Below are positions 18,696 through 26,914 of a DNA stretch of 48,252 bases, one piece after another. The DNA lies in the NCBI GenBank assembly GCA_015711795.1, contig JACVJC010000018.1, forward strand, positions 1 to 48,252, written 5' to 3'. This DNA comes from Candidatus Geothermocultor quzhuomuensis (GTDB taxonomy: Bacteria > Actinomycetota > Aquicultoria > Geothermocultorales > Geothermocultoraceae). The notes beneath the pieces are model-generated. The model had not been told where the DNA came from and ran no database searches. It saw only the letters and a list, made by a program, of their open reading frames with translations. How positions within the stretch are numbered: position 1 is the first letter of the stretch; each line of letters starts with the position of its first letter. The position numbers were made by a program, and so were the translations under genes.

Positions 18696-18724
18696 TTGTC
18701 ACCACTTTATGTTAAAATTATGCT
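18696..18724 (+). promoter_or_regulatory. Sigma-70-type promoter of mntA-hepT
   Basis: TTGTCA at 18696-18701 and TATGCT at 18719-18724 with a 17-base spacer, about 50 bases before the mntA ATG. This suggests the toxin-antitoxin pair has its own promoter. Confidence 0.55.
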
Positions 18725-18771
18725 ACTGCCTTAGGAGCTTGATAAAAGCTGATACTAGGAGAGCGTAATTA

Positions 18772-19203
18772 ATGAAATCATCGTCACAGCTTTTACTAAA
18801 AAAAGACGATAAAAGCTTTGAGAGGATTGCCAAGAAATTTAATCTTCGGTTAATTCTGCTCTTCGGCTCAGCTGTGTCTAAAAAAGTACATTCTCAGAGC
18901 GATATCGATATCGCTGTTCTCTTTCAAAAACCCAACCTTTCTTTTAAAAAGTATTCTAACCTTCATTTGGAGCTACAACGGCTTTTCCCCAAGGTGGAAG
19001 TTGATCTTGCATTGCTTAATCAAGCTGATCCTTTGTTTCTAAAGAAGATAACTGAGAAGTGTGCAATCCTTTACGGTAAACCGCGTGACTTGGCTTTGCT
19101 TAAGATATACGCGTTCAAACGCTATGTTGATCATCAGAAATTTTTTAAGATGGAAGAGGAGTTTGCTCGCAAATTCATCACTCAGTATGTTGGAGGAAAG
19201 TGA
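18772..19203 (+). CDS. mntA: MntA-type nucleotidyltransferase antitoxin
   Basis: A minimal nucleotidyltransferase of 143 residues. The GSx10DxD motif is exact: Gly32-Ser33 and Asp44/Asp46, with a third acidic residue at Asp78 (VEVDLALL). In the type VII HepT/MntA system such proteins AMPylate a tyrosine of the HEPN toxin and thereby silence it. It overlaps the hepT start (TGATG). The C-terminal part (residues about 105-143) is helical and charged. Function is inferred from family and pairing. Confidence 0.85.
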   Translation: MKSSSQLLLKKDDKSFERIAKKFNLRLILLFGSAVSKKVHSQSDIDIAVLFQKPNLSFKKYSNLHLELQRLFPKVEVDLALLNQADPLFLKKITEKCAILYGKPRDLALLKIYAFKRYVDHQKFFKMEEEFARKFITQYVGGK

Positions 19204-19625
19204 TGATTGACAAAACCTTAATCATGCGAAAAATTAATCTAATCAGTGAAGACTTTGAAGCGATAAAGTCTTTAGCCAAGCTAAGTTATCAGGATTACCG
19301 GAAGAGCCCAGCTAATGAAGTGTTGGCCGAGCGATATCTCGAGCGAATGATAGGCAGAATGATAGATATTAACTATCACCTTATCACGGAGACGGGACAG
19401 CCACCTCCAGCTGATTACTTTCAATCCTTCTTAAGGCTATCAAAAATCGGTGTTTACCCAATGGATTTTGCTCAAAAGATTGCACCTTGCGCTGGCCTTC
19501 GCAATCGCATCGTTCACGAGTATGATGAGATTGATTCTCGAAAAATTTATGAGGGTCTAAAGGCAGCTGTAAAAGATATCCCACGATTTCTAAAATACGT
19601 TACAGAGTTTGTAGACAGTTTCTGA
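19203..19625 (+). CDS. hepT: HepT-like HEPN ribonuclease toxin (DUF86)
   Basis: A 140-residue, mostly helical HEPN-domain protein. The RX4HXY motif is present (Arg100, His105, Tyr107 in RNRIVHEY): Arg and His form the RNase site and Tyr is the residue modified by MntA in characterised pairs. The ATG at 19203 is preferred over the GTG at 19200 because GGAGG is six bases upstream. The overlapping stop/start with mntA indicates coupling. Confidence 0.86.
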   Translation: MIDKTLIMRKINLISEDFEAIKSLAKLSYQDYRKSPANEVLAERYLERMIGRMIDINYHLITETGQPPPADYFQSFLRLSKIGVYPMDFAQKIAPCAGLRNRIVHEYDEIDSRKIYEGLKAAVKDIPRFLKYVTEFVDSF

Positions 19626-19720
19626 CGAAAGATGAACAGAGGAGAGAACACAGATTGTCTAACCTCCGATTATGATAGTGATGCTGTAATGATACAAGTT
19701 GAAAAAACGGAGACTTTTTG

Positions 19721-19861
19721 ATGAATTGGTTAACTATCTTTGAGATTGTTATCGGTTCTTCGGTTGTGGCTCCTGTAGTTAGTAAGATTTTAGATTGAGT
19801 TGATAAGAAACGAGAGATGGAAGAAAAAAGACGAGAAGAACTTTATGGCCCTTTAAACTAA
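19721..19861 (+). pseudogene. Small membrane protein gene broken by in-frame TGA
   Basis: From the ATG at 19721 (GGAG upstream) the frame encodes a hydrophobic segment (MNWLTIFEIVIGSSVVAPVV, then SKILD), reaches TGA at 19796-19798, and continues in frame as VDKKREMEEKRREELYGPLN to the TAA at 19859. One transmembrane helix followed by a charged helix ending in a LYGPL motif resembles small membrane proteins of accessory regions. The part after LYGPL is absent. A TGG-to-TGA change would explain the stop, so I read it as a decayed fragment; I cannot name the family. Confidence 0.45.
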
Positions 19862-19880
19862 CCCCTGTAGGGGATTTTTT
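19862..19880 (+). terminator. Short hairpin with T-run
   Basis: CCCC-TGTA-GGGG at 19862-19873 followed by ATTTTTT. The stem is only four base pairs (five if T-A closes), so it is a weak terminator candidate at the end of the broken small gene and just before the lipoprotein promoter. Confidence 0.4.
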
Positions 19881-19907
19881 GAAAAGCTGACATAATTTAC
19901 AAAAGGG

Positions 19908-19937
19908 TTGACAAAAGGGAAATATTTCTAATAGTAT
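19908..19937 (+). promoter_or_regulatory. Promoter of lipoprotein gene
   Basis: A perfect -35 TTGACA at 19908-19913 and TAGTAT at 19932-19937 with an 18-base spacer, about 55 bases before the ATG at 19992. Confidence 0.55.
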
Positions 19938-19991
19938 CAAATGCTTTATCGAGAAAATGGTTAAGAAAAACATTATGAAAGGAGCGCTGTG

Positions 19992-20576
19992 ATGAAAGCA
20001 TTTAAAAGAGGTTTTTTGGGGGCGCTGGCAATTGTTGCAATTTTCGTTTCTGTGGGGTGTTCATCTTATCAAACTGAGGAAGCTAAGAAGCTAAACAAGG
20101 ATGGGGATGCACATATAAATAAATACATTGAACTCGATGACGAGCTAGAGAAGATTGCTAACAACCTTGGTGAAGTTGACATAACACCAGCAGAAGCTAA
20201 GAGAGCTTTAGAGCTTGTAAAGCAAGCAAAAGGCAACCTCAATAACCAAAAATCAGAAATGCAAGCAGCAGAGGATGATTATGAAAAAATCAAATCTCTT
20301 AATGTAAGTGAGGAATTCAAGACCTATGCTTCTAAGAAAATCGCTGCGTGTGATGCTGTGCTGGAGATGATTGGCTATGGCTCCCAATTAATTGATGAGT
20401 TTGATAAGTTTTTTAAAGGGGTTAAGTCTAGGAAGCTTACAAAAGAGGGCATAAATAGCTTTCAAAAGAACATTGAAAGCACTTCTAAAAAAATCGATGT
20501 GTCCAAAGAAAAGTTTATGAAACTATCGAAGGAAGTTGACGATTATGCCAAAGATAAAAATCTTCCGGTGGAATAA
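19992..20576 (+). CDS. Predicted lipoprotein of unknown function
   Basis: The protein has 194 residues. A basic start (MKAFKRG) and hydrophobic stretch end in a lipobox-like VSVGC with the lipidated Cys at residue 23, so it should be anchored outside the cytoplasmic membrane. The rest is charged and mostly helical with coiled-coil-like heptads and no recognised domain. The ATG at 19992 follows AAAGGAG at good distance. It has its own promoter and lies in an accessory stretch after a toxin-antitoxin pair. Confidence 0.75.
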   Translation: MKAFKRGFLGALAIVAIFVSVGCSSYQTEEAKKLNKDGDAHINKYIELDDELEKIANNLGEVDITPAEAKRALELVKQAKGNLNNQKSEMQAAEDDYEKIKSLNVSEEFKTYASKKIAACDAVLEMIGYGSQLIDEFDKFFKGVKSRKLTKEGINSFQKNIESTSKKIDVSKEKFMKLSKEVDDYAKDKNLPVE

Positions 20577-20621
20577 ACAACAAAGGTAATTGAAAGGTTT
20601 GTGCGCTTAGAAATATAAATT

Positions 20622-21098
20622 TTATTTGAAGTTTTTTTCTTCAATTGCTTTAATTTCTTTTCTTCTTCTTACATATTTTTCATCATTGCTTGGCTTTGTA
20701 TGGAGCCACAATCTTATCATCTGCCTAGCATCTTGCCGGGGAAAATTCCAAGCCGGAATGCATAGAACATTTGGGTCATCTCTTTTAACTATCTCTACCA
20801 GTTCTTTAAAATTATTAACCACTGTTGCATAAACACCCTTAAATTTGTTTGCTACCATTGCCATACCGCTTCCCGTTCCACCGATAAGAATAGCACGGTC
20901 AAAAGCACCAGAACAAATTTTTTCTACTGCTCCGCTGGCAATGATTGGAAAATCATCATTTGGGCCACAATCTTTGTCGTAAATTTCACATTTATATCCG
21001 TGATATTCCAAAAAATTTTTAATCTCTTTTAAAATAGCATTATTTCGATCAGTGTGGTCAGAGGCAATGACAAAACTCAATTTTTTTTCTTTTACCAT
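20622..21098 (-). CDS. RpiB/LacAB-family sugar-phosphate isomerase homologue, atypical active site
   Basis: The 158-residue protein has the RpiB fold signature: an N-terminal ASDH (Asp14, His15) and the phosphate loop GGTGSGMAMVANK. In ribose-5-phosphate isomerase B the loop reads CGTG with a catalytic cysteine in many members; here the aligned residue is Gly73. The usual HN before NVL is replaced by RD (KRDDPNVL). The C-terminal helices and basic tail are normal in length. It may act on a different sugar phosphate or be catalytically altered, so no gene symbol is given. Confidence 0.75.
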   Translation of the reverse strand: MVKEKKLSFVIASDHTDRNNAILKEIKNFLEYHGYKCEIYDKDCGPNDDFPIIASGAVEKICSGAFDRAILIGGTGSGMAMVANKFKGVYATVVNNFKELVEIVKRDDPNVLCIPAWNFPRQDARQMIRLWLHTKPSNDEKYVRRRKEIKAIEEKNFK

Positions 21099-21136
21099 CT
21101 AAGTTACCTAGCCTTTCTTGATAAGTTAAAAATTTT

Positions 21137-21589
21137 TTATAAACCCTTTTTTCGAGGGACGAATGAAGGGCAATAATAGTTAATCTTACCTTCTTCTCTA
21201 GTTTCTCTAGGGTGGATTCCTAAGTTGCACTTTTGAGTAAAGTTGAGACATCCTAAACAAGCTGACCAGCTAATTTCCCATTCTTTTTTGTCAAGATGAT
21301 TAAGGTAGCTTTTAAAATGTTCTGGATAAATTTGGAGAAACATTTCTCTTGCTTTTATCATTTCGTTAAAGTCAACTGCCCCACATAGCTCAGAAAGGAG
21401 ACAAAAACGGGTTAAGAGTTTTAAGCGGATTTTTTTCTCATCCTTATCTTTAATTAGCCTTTTAATGTCTTTTCTTAAAATAGATATTTCTTCATTGATA
21501 TTAGATGATTTTTCAATGATTTTTTGGTGAAGTCTAGCGATTCCTTTTATGCTTTCTTCAAGTTCTTTGTCAACTTGGCTTTTCACCAT
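21137..21589 (-). CDS. Hypothetical protein with C-terminal cysteine cluster
   Basis: A 150-residue protein I do not recognise. Residues about 1-60 are charged and coiled-coil-like (EISILRKDIKRLIKDKDEKK). The C-terminal third contains CLGC, a further Cys and a late YYCPSF, arranged like a metal or Fe-S binding site. It lies just upstream of the RpiB-like gene on the same strand, 38 bases apart, so the two probably form an operon. Confidence 0.6.
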   Translation of the reverse strand: MVKSQVDKELEESIKGIARLHQKIIEKSSNINEEISILRKDIKRLIKDKDEKKIRLKLLTRFCLLSELCGAVDFNEMIKAREMFLQIYPEHFKSYLNHLDKKEWEISWSACLGCLNFTQKCNLGIHPRETREEGKINYYCPSFVPRKKGL

Positions 21590-21728
21590 TTGTCCCCCTC
21601 TTTTAATTCATCTTATCCGATTTCATTTAAAATTTCAATTTGGTAAATTCAATTTGATGAATTCTAAGGTTACTGTTGGTTTGTTTGAGGTTTTTCTCTA
21701 GAGAGGGTTTTAGCTTTAGAAAAGTTGC

Positions 21729-21758
21729 TTGACACTTTTTTTTACAGAATGTTAACAT
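21729..21758 (+). promoter_or_regulatory. Promoter upstream of guaB3
   Basis: A perfect TTGACA at 21729-21734 and TAACAT at 21753-21758 with an 18-base spacer, about 55 bases before the guaB3 ATG. The 224-base gap between the divergent genes holds nothing else recognisable. Confidence 0.55.
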
Positions 21759-21813
21759 AAACTAACTTTTAAGCAGTTTATTAATTTAAATGGGATATTT
21801 TAGTTGAGGGAAA

Positions 21814-22965
21814 ATGGAAGTTGAAATAGGTAAAGGAAAAAGTGGTCGAATTGCTTATGGTTTTGATGACATAGCTATTGTTCCCAGCCGACGAACTCGA
21901 GACCCAGAAGATATTGACATTTCTCTCCAGATTGGGAATTTTAAGCTTGAGCTCCCTCTTCTAGCCTCTGCTATGGATTCTGTAGTCTCACCTCAAGTTG
22001 CCATTTTGATTGGGAAGTTGGGTGGATTGGGTGTCTTAAATTTAGAGGGTCTTTGGACACGTTACGAGGACCCTCTCCCAATATATAAAAAGATTGCCTC
22101 TTTTTCTAAAGAAGAAGCAACTAGAGGAATGCAAGAATTATATCAAGAGCCAATTAAACCTGAGTTAATTAAAAAGCGAATAAAAGAAATTAAGGAAGCT
22201 GGCGTTATTACTGTTGCCTCCTTAACACCTCAAAGAGTTGAAAAATATTATAAGATTGCTTTAGAAGCTGGGCTTGATATTTTAGTTATTCAGGGAACAG
22301 TTGTTAGTGCGGAGCATGTCTCAAAAACTAAAGAACCACTTAACCTTTTTGATTTTATTTCTTCGCTCGAAATCCCAGTTATTGTTGGGGGGTGTTGTTC
22401 ATATTCAACTGCTTTACATTTAATGAGAACAGGAGCAGCAGGGGTCTTAGTAGGTGTTGGGCCCGGTGCTGCCTGTACAACCAGAAAAGTTTTAGGAATT
22501 GGGGTTCCTCAAGCAACGGCAATTGCTGATGCCGCAGCGGCTCGAATGAGGCATCTTGAAGAATCAGGCAATTACTCACTGGTTATTGCTGATGGTGGAA
22601 TGGCTTATGGTGGTGATATTGCAAAGGCTATTGCCTGTGGAGCTGATGCCGTCATGATTGGCTCACCTCTAGCTAAAGCTAAAGAAGCGCCAGGAGGCGG
22701 TTTTCACTGGGGAATGGCTACTTTTCACTCTGATTTACCTCGAGGAACTCGAATTGAAGTGGGAGTAAGGGCAACTCTTAAAGAGATACTGCTTGGTCCC
22801 GCTCATGAAAATGATGGGACTTTAAACCTTTTTGGTGCCCTTCGAACAGCCATGGCAACTTGTGGGTATGAGAACATTAAAGATTTCCAGCGAGCTGAAA
22901 TAATGGTTGCTCCTGCTTTGCAAACAGAAGGCAAGTTGATTCAGAAAATTCAAAAGTTAGGCTAA
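21814..22965 (+). CDS. guaB3: GuaB3-type IMP dehydrogenase family protein
   Basis: The 383-residue protein has the IMP dehydrogenase TIM barrel without the CBS pair. The N-terminus (GKSGRIAYGFDDIAIVPSRR) and the nucleotide loop GVGPGAACTTR with its active-site cysteine match the GuaB3 group typical of actinobacteria and cyanobacteria. IMPDH oxidises IMP to XMP, the step before GuaA, which lies 288 bases downstream; some GuaB3 proteins have been reported to act elsewhere in purine metabolism. ADGGMAYGGDIAKAIACGAD is the phosphate-binding region. The gene has its own promoter. Confidence 0.88.
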   Translation: MEVEIGKGKSGRIAYGFDDIAIVPSRRTRDPEDIDISLQIGNFKLELPLLASAMDSVVSPQVAILIGKLGGLGVLNLEGLWTRYEDPLPIYKKIASFSKEEATRGMQELYQEPIKPELIKKRIKEIKEAGVITVASLTPQRVEKYYKIALEAGLDILVIQGTVVSAEHVSKTKEPLNLFDFISSLEIPVIVGGCCSYSTALHLMRTGAAGVLVGVGPGAACTTRKVLGIGVPQATAIADAAAARMRHLEESGNYSLVIADGGMAYGGDIAKAIACGADAVMIGSPLAKAKEAPGGGFHWGMATFHSDLPRGTRIEVGVRATLKEILLGPAHENDGTLNLFGALRTAMATCGYENIKDFQRAEIMVAPALQTEGKLIQKIQKLG

Positions 22966-23100
22966 AGAGCAAATAACAGGTATCAGGGTGCAACGAGTAA
23001 AATTAAGGACTGAGAAAAGAAATGTAAAAGTCAAAGTAAGAAAGCGTTTTAGTTGTAAGATGCAAGTGATATAAAGAGTCCAGTTGAGTTAAAAACTGGC

Positions 23101-23128
23101 TTGACACTTAATGTAAACCTTAAATAAT
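23101..23128 (+). promoter_or_regulatory. Putative promoter upstream of guaA
   Basis: TTGACA at 23101-23106 and AATAAT at 23123-23128 (16-base spacer), with a TATAAT at 23131. It would leave a leader of about 120 bases before guaA. I found no purine-riboswitch core in that leader. Confidence 0.4.
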
Positions 23129-23253
23129 TTTATAATTTTCACTTTGCGACTCACATTTTTCAATAGGTATAAAGTAAGTGACCTACAAACTTCGATAATT
23201 AAGTTCAGCATCATTTTATCACTAAAAATAATAAGCTAGAATTATTAATTGAG

Positions 23254-24801
23254 ATGGTTGAAAATAAGGCATTTGATACAATTTTAGTTCTTGATTTTGG
23301 TGCTCAATATGCTCAGTTAATTGCTCGTCGCGTAAGAGAATGTAAGGTTTTCTCGGAAATTGTGCCTTACAATATTTCCTCGCGAGAAATTAAGAAGAAA
23401 AAACCCAAAGGGCTTATCCTTTCTGGTGGCCCAGCTAGTGTTTATGAAAAGAATGCTCTTTTTTGTGATAAAGAAATTTTTAATTTAGGTTTACCTGTTT
23501 TGGGAATTTGCTATGGAATGCAATTGATGGCTCACTTTCTAGGGGGGAAGGTGGCAAAAACTGACAAGAGTGAATTTGGCAAAACAAGGCTTTTATTAGG
23601 AAAAACTGATTCTCTTTTATTTGAAGGTTTGCCCAAAAAACAAAATGTTTGGATGAGCCACAAAGATTCAGTTACCTTCCCTCCACTAGGCTTTTCTTCA
23701 ACTGCTATTACGGAGTCTACCCCAGTTGCTGCTTTTGAGGATTTAAAGAGAAATCTTTTTGGGGTTCAATTTCACCCTGAAGTTGCTCATACACCTTATG
23801 GGCTTGAAATTTTAAAAAACTTTCTTTACAAAGCTTGTGGCTGTTTACCTTCTTGGACGATGGTTTCAATTATTGAAGAAGCGGTGAATTATATTCAGGA
23901 GACTGTCGAAGGCGAAAAAGCGATTTGTGCTTTAAGTGGTGGTGTTGATTCAGCAGTTTCTGCTCTTTTAGTTCATAAAGCAATTGGTGAGAATTTAACT
24001 TGCGTCTTTGTTGATCATGGTCTTTTACGTTGGGGAGAGCCAGAGCAAGTTGAGGAAACTTTTCGAAAGCATTTTCGAATTAACTTAATTCATCTCAAGG
24101 CTAAAGAAAGATTTTTAAAAAAGTTAAAGGGAGTTACTGACCCAGAAGAGAAAAGAAAGATTGTTGGTGAAGAGTTTATTAGAGTCTTTGAGGAAGAAGC
24201 AAAAAAACAAAAAGTGAAATTTCTTGTTCAAGGAACTCTTTATCCAGATGTTATTGAGAGTGGTACCCGTGAAGCAGCTCGGATAAAGACGCACCATAAT
24301 GTTGGTGGTTTACCGACTGAAATGGAGTTCGAAAAGGTGGTTGAACCATTAAGATTACTCTTTAAAGATGAGGTAAGAGCAGTTGGAGAAGAGTTAGGTT
24401 TACCAGAAGAAATTATTTGGCGACATCCCTTTCCTGGACCTGGCTTAGCTATAAGAATTATTGGCGAAGTAACTCCTGAGAGGCTGGAGATACTTCGGAA
24501 GGCTGATGCTATAGTCGAAGATGAAATAAAAAAAGCAGGACTTTATAGAAAACTCTGGCAAGCTTTTGCAATTCTTCCTTGTATCAAGACGGTTGGCGTG
24601 ATGGGTGATAAAAGGACTTATGCTTATCCCATTGTTGTCAGGGCTGTTACTAGCGAGGATGCTATGACGGCTGATTGGTCAAGACTCCCTAATGAAGTTT
24701 TAGAAAAGATTTCTAATCGCATTATTAATGAGGTCGAAGGAGTTAATCGTGTCGTTTATGATATTTCCTCAAAACCACCAGCTACTATTGAATGGGAATA
24801 A
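23254..24801 (+). CDS. guaA: GMP synthase (glutamine-hydrolysing)
   Basis: This enzyme converts XMP to GMP using glutamine and ATP. The protein has 515 residues. The N-terminal class I glutamine amidotransferase has Cys86 in GICYGMQLM and His/Glu in QFHPEVAHT. The ATP pyrophosphatase domain has the P-loop [12 protein letters not shown], and the C-terminal dimerisation domain ends [14 protein letters not shown]. No clear ribosome-binding site precedes the ATG. It pairs functionally with the upstream IMPDH-family gene. Confidence 0.97.
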   Translation: MVENKAFDTILVLDFGAQYAQLIARRVRECKVFSEIVPYNISSREIKKKKPKGLILSGGPASVYEKNALFCDKEIFNLGLPVLGICYGMQLMAHFLGGKVAKTDKSEFGKTRLLLGKTDSLLFEGLPKKQNVWMSHKDSVTFPPLGFSSTAITESTPVAAFEDLKRNLFGVQFHPEVAHTPYGLEILKNFLYKACGCLPSWTMVSIIEEAVNYIQETVEGEKAICALSGGVDSAVSALLVHKAIGENLTCVFVDHGLLRWGEPEQVEETFRKHFRINLIHLKAKERFLKKLKGVTDPEEKRKIVGEEFIRVFEEEAKKQKVKFLVQGTLYPDVIESGTREAARIKTHHNVGGLPTEMEFEKVVEPLRLLFKDEVRAVGEELGLPEEIIWRHPFPGPGLAIRIIGEVTPERLEILRKADAIVEDEIKKAGLYRKLWQAFAILPCIKTVGVMGDKRTYAYPIVVRAVTSEDAMTADWSRLPNEVLEKISNRIINEVEGVNRVVYDISSKPPATIEWE

Positions 24802-24843
24802 AATGACAATATAATCTGGTGAAAATTAACTTAGGGGGAGAAA

Positions 24844-25119
24844 ATGAAGGAAGAGGTCGAGGAAAAAATTGAGAAACTGAGAAAACAGATCGATGAGATT
24901 GATCAAAAGATTATCTATTATTTAAATGAAAGAGCTAAAGTTGTCTTAGCGATAAAAGAGTTAAAGAGTAAGGCTAAAATTCCTATTTTTGACCCTCGGA
25001 GAGAGAAAGAAATTTTTAAAAAACTGGTTTCTTGTAATCAAGGGCCTCTTTATGATAATGATGTTAAAGAGATTTATGAAAAAATTCTTCATTGCATGAA
25101 GTCACTAGAGAAAAGCTAA
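24844..25119 (+). CDS. aroQ: Chorismate mutase, AroQ class
   Basis: A 91-residue all-helical protein with the AroQ pattern: LRKQIDEIDQKIIYYLNERA, IKELKSK, then IFDPRREKEIFKKL and GPLYDNDVKEIYEKI. It would convert chorismate to prephenate for phenylalanine and tyrosine. It is free-standing rather than fused to prephenate dehydratase. A GGGGGAG-type site precedes the ATG. Confidence 0.88.
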   Translation: MKEEVEEKIEKLRKQIDEIDQKIIYYLNERAKVVLAIKELKSKAKIPIFDPRREKEIFKKLVSCNQGPLYDNDVKEIYEKILHCMKSLEKS

Positions 25120-25387
25120 TAAACCAGTAAACAGGGAGCAGTTTCTCCTCTATTGCCTGTCCGCCATTGGCAGGGGAATTATTGATAAGGTCAAACTTCA
25201 GTACTCTCATTTACCAGCAAATTTAAGATCTACTTTCATTTTTTAATTACTTATCAGAATCATCTAAGAAATTTTAATTAAGGTTTTATTTTGGCTGTTT
25301 AAGATAGGCTCTAGGGTCTGACCCCTAGGTTGACTTTTTGTCATCCCAGGTTGATAAAATTGTATGTGGTATTTAAAGGAGAAAAAA
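25120..25387 (+). other. Intergenic region with two inverted repeats
   Basis: No gene is seen. It contains an imperfect hairpin (CCTG-T-CC at 25156-25162 with GGCAGG at 25169-25174) and a perfect palindrome-like dyad CTAGGG-TCTGAC-CCCTAG at 25311-25328. TTGACT at 25330-25335 right after the second dyad could be a -35 element for rmuC. Confidence 0.5.
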
Positions 25388-26398
25388 TTGAATTATATTA
25401 TATTGTTATTTATTTTTTTAATAGTGGCTCTTTTTGTCTACTTAATAATAAAGAACAGCGAGGCTTTGGGTTTAATGCAAAAACATGTTGATAACTTAAC
25501 TAACCAGGTTAATCAGCAGCTCCAGGGGATCACAATGCAGCTTCAAAGTACTACCGGTCAAATTGGCAATCGTTTAGACAAAACTACACAAATAGTTAAA
25601 GATGTTGGTGAAAGTTTGGGGAGAGTTTCTGAGGCTACCAAGCAGCTATATGAGGTCGGAAAAGATATCTCTTCCTTGCAAGATCTTTTGAGAGCTCCCA
25701 AATTTCGAGGGGAGTTTGGAGAATTTTTACTTGAAAGCCTTCTTTCTCAAATTCTCACCCCAGAATTTTACCGACTAAATTATGGTTTCAAGGATGGAAC
25801 CAAGGTAGAAGCGGTCATTTGCTTGGGAGATAAGGTGGTTCCTGTTGATGCAAAGTTCCCCCTTGATTCTTTCAAGAGAATTATCGAGAGCGAAAGTGAA
25901 GAAGAGAAGCAGGTTTGGCGTAAAGATTTTATCCGTAAAGTTAAAGAGAAAATTGACCAAATTTCTAAATATATTAAGCCAGACGAAGGAACTTACGATT
26001 TTGCTTTAATGTATATTCCAGCAGAAAATGTATATTATGAGACAATTATACGGGATGAGTCTTTTGGTGGTGAAAATAGTATCCTTGGATTTGCTTTGGA
26101 AAAAAGGGTTATCCCTGTTTCTCCCAATAGTTTTTTAGCTTACCTTTATGCAATAGCTTCAGGCTTGAAGGGTTTAAAAATTGAAGAAAGAGCTCATGAT
26201 ATTCTTATCCGTTTGAATTCATTAGTTTTAGAGTTGAATAAGTTTAAAGAAGATTTTGAGACCCTTGGTATGCACTTAAATAGAGCTAAAAATAAATACG
26301 AAGAAGCTGACAAACAACTTTCACGATTTGATAATAAACTTTCTTCCCTTAATGAACTTTCAACTCAAGAAGATGATAGGAAAAGCTTACCGTCTTAA
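25388..26398 (+). CDS. rmuC: RmuC-family DNA recombination protein
   Basis: RmuC proteins are membrane-anchored and limit recombination-linked inversions; the fold is PD-(D/E)XK nuclease-like. The TTG at 25388 is chosen because AAAGGAG is six bases upstream; an ATG at 25364 would add eight residues without a ribosome-binding site. From the TTG the protein has 336 residues: an N-terminal membrane helix, a coiled coil (about residues 30-110), then the RmuC domain with RGEFGEFLLESLL, VVPVDAKFPLDSF and a late coiled coil. Confidence 0.85.
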   Translation: MNYIILLFIFLIVALFVYLIIKNSEALGLMQKHVDNLTNQVNQQLQGITMQLQSTTGQIGNRLDKTTQIVKDVGESLGRVSEATKQLYEVGKDISSLQDLLRAPKFRGEFGEFLLESLLSQILTPEFYRLNYGFKDGTKVEAVICLGDKVVPVDAKFPLDSFKRIIESESEEEKQVWRKDFIRKVKEKIDQISKYIKPDEGTYDFALMYIPAENVYYETIIRDESFGGENSILGFALEKRVIPVSPNSFLAYLYAIASGLKGLKIEERAHDILIRLNSLVLELNKFKEDFETLGMHLNRAKNKYEEADKQLSRFDNKLSSLNELSTQEDDRKSLPS

Positions 26399-26416
26399 AA
26401 ATAGGAAAAAGAGAAA

Positions 26417-26911
26417 ATGGACATCTTAAATTTAATTAAAACGAGAAGAAGTGTAAGAGAGTTTACTGATGAACCTGTTTCTGATCAGGAGATTGAGAAG
26501 ATACTGGAAGCTGCTCGCTGGGCTCCGTCTGGCCTAAATAATCAGCCTTGGCGCTTTTTAGTGATTAAAGATAAAGAAAAAAAGGATGGCCTTGGAGCTT
26601 TTACCACTGATAAACCCATAATTAAAAAGGCTAACTTACTTATTGTTGTCTTTTTGGACAAGAAAAGAAGTTATGACCGCACTAAAGATGTTCAAGCAAT
26701 TGGTGCTTGCATTGAAAATATGCTCCTAGAAATTCACGCCTTGAACTTGGGGGCTTGCTGGCTTGGTCAAATTCTTAATCAGCGTGAAGAAGTTGAAAGA
26801 TTTTTAAAGGTTTCCGAAGAGCTTGAATTAATGGCAGTTTTAGCAATTGGGCATCCAACACTTCAAGAACGGAAAAGTTCTCGCCGTCCCCTTAATGAGC
26901 TTTTAATTTAG
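26417..26911 (+). CDS. Nitroreductase-family FMN oxidoreductase
   Basis: The protein has 164 residues. The N-terminal IKTRRSVREFTDEPVS and AARWAPSGLNNQPWRF are FMN-binding signatures, and LGACWLGQILNQREEV with VLAIGHP completes the family pattern. It would reduce nitro or quinone-like substrates with NAD(P)H; the natural substrate is unknown. It follows rmuC by 18 bases. Confidence 0.88.
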   Translation: MDILNLIKTRRSVREFTDEPVSDQEIEKILEAARWAPSGLNNQPWRFLVIKDKEKKDGLGAFTTDKPIIKKANLLIVVFLDKKRSYDRTKDVQAIGACIENMLLEIHALNLGACWLGQILNQREEVERFLKVSEELELMAVLAIGHPTLQERKSSRRPLNELLI

Positions 26912-26914
26912 CTT

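Noticed and set aside
22966-23253. Purine riboswitch before guaA
   Set aside because: No three-way-junction core sequence of the purine aptamer could be found.
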